A stretch of DNA of 64,000 bases, taken from NCBI GenBank assembly GCA_963819905.1, contig CAWFXP010000009.1, positions 124,001 to 188,000 on the forward strand, in the 5' to 3' direction. Shown piece by piece: positions 58,714-64,000 of the stretch. The DNA comes from CAWCQC01 sp963819905 (GTDB lineage: Bacteria > Actinomycetota > Thermoleophilia > Gaiellales > Gaiellaceae). The notes below the pieces were generated by a model. It saw only the letters and a program-made list of their open reading frames with translations. It was not told the origin of the DNA and made no database searches. Each line of letters begins with the position of its first letter. The first letter of the stretch is position 1. The translations under genes and the position numbers were made by a program.

Positions 58714-59436
58714 CTACCCCGTCTCCTCGGCCGCCCGCCGTCCGCGCCGGCGCCAGAGACGCACGATCAGGTACGCGATCCCGAGCAGGATCAACGCGAC
58801 GATCACGTAGTCGATCCAGCGGAAGCGGTCGTGGAACGTCTCCCAGCTCGAGCCGAGCAGGTAGCCGGCGCCGGCGATTCCGAAACACCAGGGCAGGGTG
58901 CCGAGAAACGTCAAGAGCGTGTACGGGCCGAGCCGCACCTCGGCGATCCCGGCCGGAATCGAGACGAAGGACCGCACGACCGGAAGCATCCGGGCGACGA
59001 ACACGGTCCAGATCTCGTAGCGCTGGAACCAGCGCTCCGCGCGCTCGAGCTTCTCGGGCGTCACGTGGAACCAGCGTCCATGCCGTTCGAGCAGCGGCAG
59101 GCCGCCGTACCGGCCGATTCCCCAGCCGAGGATCGAGCCGAGCAGGTAGCCGAGCGTCCCCGCCAGCGCCATCACGACGTAGGCGGTGATCCCCGGCTCG
59201 ATCGTCCAGCCAAAGAGCGTGACCTCGCTGTCGGGGAAGGCGCCCGCGGCGAGCGCTCCGGCGTAGAGCATCACGATCTCTGAGCCGGCCGGCAGCACGG
59301 CGTCGACGAGCATGAGCAGAAAGACGGCGTAGACCCCCGCGTCGCCGATGGCTCCCGTCAGCGCGTCCGTGATCCCGTCGGTGATTCCGCCGATCGGGAG
59401 GGTCAACCCGACCGCCGCTCCTGCGGCCCAGCCCAT
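58714..59436 (-). CDS. DedA-family membrane protein
   Basis: 240 residues, about five to six helices: DALTGAIGDAGVYAVFLLMLVDAVLPAGSEIVMLYAGAL, SILGWGIGRYGGLPLLERHGRWFHVTPEKLERAERWFQRYEIWTVFVARMLPVVRSFVSIPAGIAEV (the DedA FxxR..PxxR..xxxG motif) and a basic C-terminal tail RRRGRR. Members support membrane homeostasis and lipid (undecaprenyl-phosphate) recycling. ATG with TAGAGT 6 nt upstream. Confidence 0.93.
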   Translation of the reverse strand: MGWAAGAAVGLTLPIGGITDGITDALTGAIGDAGVYAVFLLMLVDAVLPAGSEIVMLYAGALAAGAFPDSEVTLFGWTIEPGITAYVVMALAGTLGYLLGSILGWGIGRYGGLPLLERHGRWFHVTPEKLERAERWFQRYEIWTVFVARMLPVVRSFVSIPAGIAEVRLGPYTLLTFLGTLPWCFGIAGAGYLLGSSWETFHDRFRWIDYVIVALILLGIAYLIVRLWRRRGRRAAEETG

Positions 59437-59442
59437 GAGAAG

Positions 59443-59448
59443 ACTCTA
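59443..59448 (-). promoter_or_regulatory. Predicted -10 element of the DedA gene (TAGAGT)
   Basis: Minus strand, 6 nt before the ATG at 59436. Confidence 0.42.
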
Positions 59449-59460
59449 ATCGGCCGCTCT

Positions 59461-61182
59461 CTAGCGGCGCTTGACCTGCACGCGGTCGGCCAGCTGCACG
59501 GCGCCGAGCGTGTTGGTCGCGTGGACCCGGACGGTATAGGCGCCCGCGGCGACGATCCTGCCCCTGCCGTCACGGCCGTTCCAGGTGACAGCGACCTCGC
59601 CCGGCGACCGGCCGCTCTGGCTGAGGAGCGTCTTGACGACGACGCCTCCCGCGTTCTCGACGGTTACCCGGACGCGGGCCGTGTGGGCAGTTCTGAACGT
59701 GACACGAAGCGTGTCGCTTCGCTTCTTCGTCACCCTAAGGCTGTCGGCCGAAAGCCTGAGAAATCCGAGCGTCTCGTTGACGGTGAAGCGCCGCGTCGCC
59801 CGCGAGCGGTTCCCGTCTCCGTCGACGGCGCTGACGACGAAGCGCCATTTGCCCTCGTCGAGCTCCTTCGCAGCCGGCTCGAGCGGGAACCTGCCGGGCT
59901 CTCGTTCGCCGTTCCACTTCCAGGCCACCTTGTTTCCCGGCCCGATCAGGCGCGCCTCGACGGTTGACGGACGCACCACTTTGTACGCGAGGCGTTGCCC
60001 CTCTGCAACGCCGTCGCCGTTCGGCGAGACGACCCCGTTCGCCGGCTGCGACGCGTAGACGCCGTAGTACAGGACCATGAGCGCGTCCGAGACGGCCCGC
60101 TCGGCTCCGTCCGAGGGTGAGTTGAGAACGTCGCCGTTGAAGGCGATCGTCGTCGAGCCTCCTGCGTCGAACGCCATGCCCGTCACGACGCCGAACCGTC
60201 GCAGCTCCTCGGCGAGATCGCGCAGGTTCACGCCGGCGCTGAACGACTGCCGTCCGTCCGCCGCGACGAGCACGATCTTCCCGCCGCGGAGCTGGCCCAC
60301 GGCCGTGCGCGGATGGCGCGGGAGAAGCTGGGCCGAGCTGAAGTCCTCGGTCGTGGGCAGCGAGATCTTTCCGCCTCGCACGATCGCCGGACCGCCGCCC
60401 ACGGCGTCACGCACCTGCTCCCACCAGGGCTTCAGAATGAGCTTCGCGACGAACGGCGAGCCCGGGAGCGCGTCCGCGCGCAGCTTCTTGCCGGGAGGCC
60501 CGAGCGCCTGCACGACGATTCCGTCCTCCGGGATCCTCGTGCCGCCTCCGTTGTTCATGCTCGCGATCTGCCCCGTCAGATCGGCGTTCGCCTTGGTCGC
60601 GGGGACGCCGGAGACAACGACGTCGACCGCGTTCGACGCGGTCGGCGTGCGCTCACCCCACGCCGACGTGAAGATCCCGACCTCGCCCTTCGCCAGCGGC
60701 CGGTTCAGCTGATCGAGCGCCTGGCGCTTCGCCTCGCCGATCGCCCAGGTGCCGAAGAAACCGATCCGGGCGATCCGGAGCAGGCCGTCGATCCCGATCC
60801 CGAGCGACGACCGAGCGCTCGTGGGACGCCCGTGCAGGACGCCGTCGCGCATGAATATCCCCGAGGGATAGCCGAGCTGCCAGTTGAACAGGTCTGCATT
60901 CACGCCGACGACCGTGGCGTTTCCGGACATCCGCGTCTGCATCGAGCTGACCGTCTCGGTACCGGTGATCCTCCCGTTCGAGAGCACCGGCTTCAGCGAG
61001 TAGAGACCGCCCGGCTTGGGCGTGGTAACGACGTGGAAGACGACGCGCTCGCCCCGGATCTGACGGACGTCCCGCGTGTAGGTGACGCCCGGCATGAGCG
61101 ACGTCGTCTGCGCAGCGGTCGCCGTCCCCGGCGCGCCGACCAGGGCCGCGAGAACGGCCACGACCACCCAGCATCTACGCAC
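59461..61182 (-). CDS. Secreted phosphodiester glycosidase-type protein (NAGPA domain) with FlgD-like Ig domain
   Basis: 573 residues: signal peptide VRRCWVVVAVLAALVGAPGTATA, a NAGPA domain (GERVVFHVVTTPKPGG, VVGVNADLFNWQLGYPSGIFMRDG, GGGPAIVRGGKI, RHPRTAVGQLRGGKIVLVAADGR, MAFDAGGSTTIAFNGDVLN), then a linker and Ig-like segments ending VAVTWNGRDGRGRIVAAGAYTVRV. Such domains hydrolyse sugar phosphodiesters or bind glycans. Start uncertain: GTG 61182 gives the best signal peptide; in-frame GTG 61194 and TTG 61221 lie upstream. Confidence 0.83.
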   Translation of the reverse strand: MRRCWVVVAVLAALVGAPGTATAAQTTSLMPGVTYTRDVRQIRGERVVFHVVTTPKPGGLYSLKPVLSNGRITGTETVSSMQTRMSGNATVVGVNADLFNWQLGYPSGIFMRDGVLHGRPTSARSSLGIGIDGLLRIARIGFFGTWAIGEAKRQALDQLNRPLAKGEVGIFTSAWGERTPTASNAVDVVVSGVPATKANADLTGQIASMNNGGGTRIPEDGIVVQALGPPGKKLRADALPGSPFVAKLILKPWWEQVRDAVGGGPAIVRGGKISLPTTEDFSSAQLLPRHPRTAVGQLRGGKIVLVAADGRQSFSAGVNLRDLAEELRRFGVVTGMAFDAGGSTTIAFNGDVLNSPSDGAERAVSDALMVLYYGVYASQPANGVVSPNGDGVAEGQRLAYKVVRPSTVEARLIGPGNKVAWKWNGEREPGRFPLEPAAKELDEGKWRFVVSAVDGDGNRSRATRRFTVNETLGFLRLSADSLRVTKKRSDTLRVTFRTAHTARVRVTVENAGGVVVKTLLSQSGRSPGEVAVTWNGRDGRGRIVAAGAYTVRVHATNTLGAVQLADRVQVKRR

Positions 61183-61422
61183 GCCGTCACCCACGGAAGC
61201 AAAGACAACTACGGGGCGCAACCCCCGAACCCTGCTTACTTACAGACTCCGAACAGGGTGCGGACAACTGCCTCGAGCGTCGCGCACGGCGCGTATCCGG
61301 CAGCAGGCTGGACGTTTTCGCCGTGCGATCCCATCACCCTGGCGCCGCTGAGTCATCGCTTGCGACGGAAATACAAGGCGTACCGACTGGACGTGCGAGC
61401 GCTCCCGTGGCACCGTGGGCGC

Positions 61423-62691
61423 GTGAGCCTGGGGCGCACCCTCGCTGCTCTCGCTCTCGTCGGGGTCGCCGCAATCCTCGCCCCGCAGTCCGCGACCGCC
61501 GCGCGTACCGGCATGCAGGCGTACTTCCTGCGCCAGAGCGCCGCACCGCGTTCGCTCGTGACGCTCGTCGTCCCGGGCGCTCGAGGCCCCGTCAACCTCC
61601 GCTTCCTCCGGGCGGGGACGATGCCGATCACGGGGCTCAGACGGGACGAGGTGAACGGTTTCGTCGTCCGCGAGGGAACCCGCGTTCCCACCGGAACGCC
61701 TCGGGCGCTGCGGATACGCGTCGGGAACTGGGAGAGCGGCCTGTACTTCGCCGAGGTGAGGGGGAGAGCCGGACGCATTGCCTACGCCCCACTGGTCGTC
61801 AGGCCCGCCGTGCTCGGCGGACATCGCGTGGCGGTCGTCATGCCGACGAACACGTGGCAGGCGTACAACCGCCGCGACGCCGACCGAGACGGGCTCGGCG
61901 ACACCTGGTACGAGGACGACACGGTCGCCACCGTTGACACCACCCGCGCGTTTCTCGACCGGGGCGTTCCTCCCCGCTTCAACGTGTACGACCTTCCGTT
62001 CCTGCGCTGGCTCTGGAGAGGCGGCAAAGAGGTGGACGTCCTCAGCGATCTCGACCTGCGCGCTGTCACGGGGGGAGCCCGCCTGCGCCGGGCCTACGAC
62101 CTGATCGTGTTTCCGGGCCACCACGAGTACGTCACCGCGAAGGAATACGACGTGCTGACGGGATACCGGAATCGAGGCGGCAGTCTCATGTTTCTCTCGG
62201 CCAACAACGTCTTCTACCGCGTGGACTATCGCGGCGATCGCATGACGCGCGTCGCCAAGTGGCGGGAGCTCGGACGACCGGAGGCTGCGCTCATCGGAGC
62301 CCAGTACATCGCCAACGATCGCGGCCGGCGCCGGGCCGGCTTCATCGTCAGGGCGACGCCGGCGTCTGCCTGGCTGTTCGCGGGCACCGGCCTCGAGCCG
62401 GGCGCGAGGTTCGGGTCCTTCGGGATCGAGATCGACAAGAAAGCGCGATCCTCGCCCCCGGGTACCCAGGTCGTCGCCGAGATTCCGAATCTCTTCGGTC
62501 GGGGCCTGACCGCCCAGATGACCTACCACCAGCACCGGTCCGGCGCCCGCGTGTTCGCGGCCGGCGCGTTCACGCTCGGCGGATCGGCCCTGCAGGGTCC
62601 TATCCCTCGGGTACTCGACAACCTCTGGCGACACCTCCTGCGGGAGCCTCCGCTGCCCGAGGACGAGCCTCCAGTCGAGCCGGCAGGCTGA
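61423..62691 (+). CDS. Secreted N,N-dimethylformamidase beta-subunit-like protein
   Basis: 422 residues: signal peptide VSLGRTLAALALVGVAAILAPQSATA, then a beta-rich region (LRIRVGNWESGLYFAEVRG) and the DmfB-like core VVMPTNTWQAYNRRDADRDGLGDTWY, NVYDLPFLRWLWRGGKEVDVLSDLDLRA, YDLIVFPGHHEYVTAKEYDVLTGYRNRGGSLMFLSANNVFYRVD. GTG start. The name is by fold family only; substrate unknown. The 240 bp between it and the divergent NAGPA gene hold no recognised promoter. Confidence 0.78.
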   Translation: MSLGRTLAALALVGVAAILAPQSATAARTGMQAYFLRQSAAPRSLVTLVVPGARGPVNLRFLRAGTMPITGLRRDEVNGFVVREGTRVPTGTPRALRIRVGNWESGLYFAEVRGRAGRIAYAPLVVRPAVLGGHRVAVVMPTNTWQAYNRRDADRDGLGDTWYEDDTVATVDTTRAFLDRGVPPRFNVYDLPFLRWLWRGGKEVDVLSDLDLRAVTGGARLRRAYDLIVFPGHHEYVTAKEYDVLTGYRNRGGSLMFLSANNVFYRVDYRGDRMTRVAKWRELGRPEAALIGAQYIANDRGRRRAGFIVRATPASAWLFAGTGLEPGARFGSFGIEIDKKARSSPPGTQVVAEIPNLFGRGLTAQMTYHQHRSGARVFAAGAFTLGGSALQGPIPRVLDNLWRHLLREPPLPEDEPPVEPAG

Positions 62692-62893
62692 GGAGCGAGA
62701 CGCCGGGAGATCAGCCGGGCGCCCGGGCGATCGTCCACGTGAAACGGGTCAGGCTCTCGGCGGAAGCAATACCGCCGGGACGAAGGCCCGCCCGGACGAG
62801 CGGTCACTCGTCGCCGCACCAGTTCGCGGCCTGGCGAGCCGGGTGAGCGAGGACCTGAGCGAGCTCTGCATTCTCGCGTCCACCAAGCCGCCT

Positions 62894-62927
62894 CTTAGCG
62901 TTCCTTTAGCGGAGCAGTCGATCCTCC
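62894..62927 (+). promoter_or_regulatory. Candidate response-regulator box (CTTAGCG-N4-TTTAGCG) plus promoter-like GTCGATCCTCC
   Basis: TTAGCG occurs at 62895 and 62906, 11 bp apart, and GTCGATCCTCC begins exactly 11 bp after the second (62917). The next gene's 5' region repeats the same arrangement. PhoB/OmpR-type activators bind such in-phase direct repeats over the -35. Confidence 0.55.
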
Positions 62928-62955
62928 TTGCCGGAGGAACGAACAGGGAGGGGTA

Positions 62956-63123
62956 ATGAGAACGAAGCTCACACACGTCGATCGACACGACATCGAGCAG
63001 CTGTTCGGTGAGATCGAGCGGTATCTGGCAGCCGTCGACACCTTCCGTCGCGAAGGCTTCGAGCCTTCCTACAGCGACGACGAATGGCTGTGGCGGCTCT
63101 ACGGCAACGTGTTGACGGCGTAG
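62956..63123 (+). CDS. Small 55-residue acidic/aromatic protein
   Basis: 55 codons, ATG, with a strong Shine-Dalgarno (GGAGGGGTA) just upstream. The peptide runs MRTKLTHVDRHDIEQLFGEI, then a helix, and ends with SYSDDEWLWRLYGN. No signal peptide. It is one of the few genes here with a clear ribosome-binding site. A rho-independent-type hairpin follows 18 bp after the stop. Function unknown. Confidence 0.68.
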   Translation: MRTKLTHVDRHDIEQLFGEIERYLAAVDTFRREGFEPSYSDDEWLWRLYGNVLTA

Positions 63124-63141
63124 CTCGAACCACGTACCGAT

Positions 63142-63168
63142 GAGGAGGCCCGCTTGCCGGGCCTCCTC
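63142..63168 (+). terminator. Hairpin terminator after the 55-residue gene
   Basis: Perfect 11-bp GC-rich stem GAGGAGGCCCG/CGGGCCTCCTC with a 5-nt loop, 18 nt past the stop; no long T-run. Confidence 0.6.
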
Positions 63169-63179
63169 TCGTCCGCCGT

Positions 63180-63234
63180 TTAGCGGTCGGTAAGCGGCAG
63201 TCAAGGGTGCCGTTAGCGCGGCCGTCGATCCTCC
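63180..63234 (+). promoter_or_regulatory. Tandem response-regulator boxes, four 11-bp-spaced units, plus GTCGATCCTCC
   Basis: TTAGCG (63180), TAAGCG (63191), CAAGGG (63202, weak) and TTAGCG (63213), each 11 bp from the last, then GTCGATCCTCC at 63224, 11 bp after the final unit. Same layout as at 62894. B. subtilis PhoP sites have this TTAACA-like 11-bp periodicity. Confidence 0.58.
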
Positions 63235-63284
63235 GCGCCAACGAGATCGCAGCAGGGTGATCTCGAGAGGAAAGGGAGGAAGTC

Positions 63285-63839
63285 ATGAAGGTCCGGAGTC
63301 AACGATTTGGTCGCTGGGTAGCGCTGGCGGCTCTGGCCCTCGCGGTCGCGGCAATCGTCGCTCCGGCCGCAGGCGCCATGCCGCTGGGAAACCTTCCCTG
63401 CACACCTCACTGCGGTTCGTTCGAGCCCGAGCAGACCGCTGGCGCCCCGCTCGCGGGAGGTCCCACGGTCGCGCAGCTGACCGAGCGCCGGAACGCCGTC
63501 GTGGTCATCGCGACGCCTCCGCTCTCGGAGCTCGAGAAGTTCAGCTTCGGGCAGCCGAGCGACGGTGTTCGCCCGGACGACCAGCCCGGTCTTCGCGGCC
63601 CCGGCGCTGCCGACCCGGTGATCGAGCCCCTGTACCCGGTCGTCGCACCGCTGAGCGGCCCTGAGAGCGTCCCGACGCCGACTCGCGTCCCGGTGACGTT
63701 CGATTCGCCCATCGGCGAGACCGGTGGCACCGATTGGCCCGCCGTCGGTATCGCAGCCGGTCTCGGAGCGCTGCTCCTGATCGGCGGTGCGGTGGTCGTC
63801 GTCATGAACCGCCGGCGCCCGCCACTCGCGCACGCCTGA
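63285..63839 (+). CDS. Secreted, C-terminally membrane-anchored protein of unknown function
   Basis: 184 residues: signal peptide (RSQRFGRWVALAALALAVAAIVAPAAGA), CTPHCG near the new N-terminus, a Pro/Gly-rich spacer, then a C-terminal helix VGIAAGLGALLLIGGAVVVVMNRRR with a basic stop-transfer tail. ATG preceded by a strong Shine-Dalgarno (AAAGGGAGGA) and a hairpin (63243-63264). Envelope location is well supported. Function unknown. Confidence 0.75.
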   Translation: MKVRSQRFGRWVALAALALAVAAIVAPAAGAMPLGNLPCTPHCGSFEPEQTAGAPLAGGPTVAQLTERRNAVVVIATPPLSELEKFSFGQPSDGVRPDDQPGLRGPGAADPVIEPLYPVVAPLSGPESVPTPTRVPVTFDSPIGETGGTDWPAVGIAAGLGALLLIGGAVVVVMNRRRPPLAHA

Positions 63840-63864
63840 CGACCGAGCCGTCGTCTCGCCCGGA

Positions 63865-63892
63865 GACGAGCGGGCCGCAAGGCCCGCTCGTC
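63865..63892 (+). terminator. Hairpin terminator after the secreted protein gene
   Basis: Perfect 12-bp stem GACGAGCGGGCC/GGCCCGCTCGTC with a GCAA loop, 25 nt past the stop. The last 108 bp of the window hold no recognised gene or riboswitch. Confidence 0.62.
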
Positions 63893-64000
63893 GTTCTGGC
63901 GGACAACCGCCCCCGTCTGGGCAGCCGTTGCGGTGGCCCGAGGAGAGCGGGAACGCTCAGGGAAGCAGCTGCGCGACGGCGATCCGAGCCGACGGAGCCG

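Noticed and set aside
63893..64000. Possible riboswitch or RNA at the window end
   Set aside because: Compared by eye with cobalamin and c-di-AMP riboswitch cores; no conserved set of motifs and the segment is cut off.
1..64000. tRNA genes, CRISPR arrays, integrases or IS elements
   Set aside because: Gaps were read on both strands for T-loop and CCA-type patterns, spaced repeats and transposase-like frames; none was convincing. A tRNA or covariance-model search would be decisive.

Overview
High-GC, gene-dense bacterial DNA. GTG starts, stop-start overlaps and the protein types (long-form HisG, a VKOR/DsbA pair, Actinobacteria-style glycan genes) suggest Actinomycetota, most likely a Thermoleophilia/Gaiellales-like lineage. 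The taxonomy is inferred from gene style only. No tRNA, rRNA, CRISPR array, transposase or phage gene was recognised.

Layout. (1) 1-4376: histidine biosynthesis. A YerC/TrpR-like regulator heads hisG, a hisC-hisB fusion (frameshifted) and hisH on the minus strand, with hisA divergent, and a 14-bp near-palindrome lies between. Two small genes and hemE follow. (2) 5650-33218: a roughly 27-kb surface-polysaccharide locus. It holds nucleotide-sugar enzymes, two PLP aminotransferase/dehydratase-type modifiers, a Wzz-like protein, paired beta-propeller proteins, a phosphosugar transferase, seven glycosyltransferases, an O-antigen ligase, a deacetylase, a sulfotransferase, a Wzx-like flippase and four separate ATP-grasp ligases. 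(3) 33310-37272: a membrane protein with GxGD-protease-like features, then znuCBA and a divergent zur with a clear Zur box. (4) 37310-40079: a second small glycan group (PIG-L deacetylase, O-antigen ligase-like protein, FlgD-like Ig protein). (5) 40214-47463: an eight-gene overlapping operon joining a fumarate-reductase-like flavoprotein, two-subunit class I fumarase, ComA phosphosulfolactate synthase, CysH, CysC, Sat and a serine hydrolase. This is the most unusual gene set in the window. (6) 47499-51850: MFS exporter, LysR regulator, VKOR and DsbA. (7) 51971-58682: another sugar-transferase/CapD/DegT glycan set with a UvrD-type helicase. (8) 58714-64000: DedA, secreted NAGPA-type and DmfB-like proteins, then two small envelope genes under matching promoters with tandem 11-bp-spaced TTAGCG boxes.

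The regions are functionally linked. Sat and CysC make PAPS, which the sulfotransferase in the polysaccharide locus would use. CysH makes sulfite, which ComA would fix into a sulfonate. Two features of expression run through the window. Many first genes have a TANNNT -10 element only 6-9 nt before the start codon (predicted leaderless mRNAs). Genes inside operons are joined by NTGA overlaps, including CTGA, which implies CTG start codons. Three genes (hisC, a lipoprotein, a phosphodiesterase) each carry one extra base that breaks the frame; these may be sequence errors or recent mutations.
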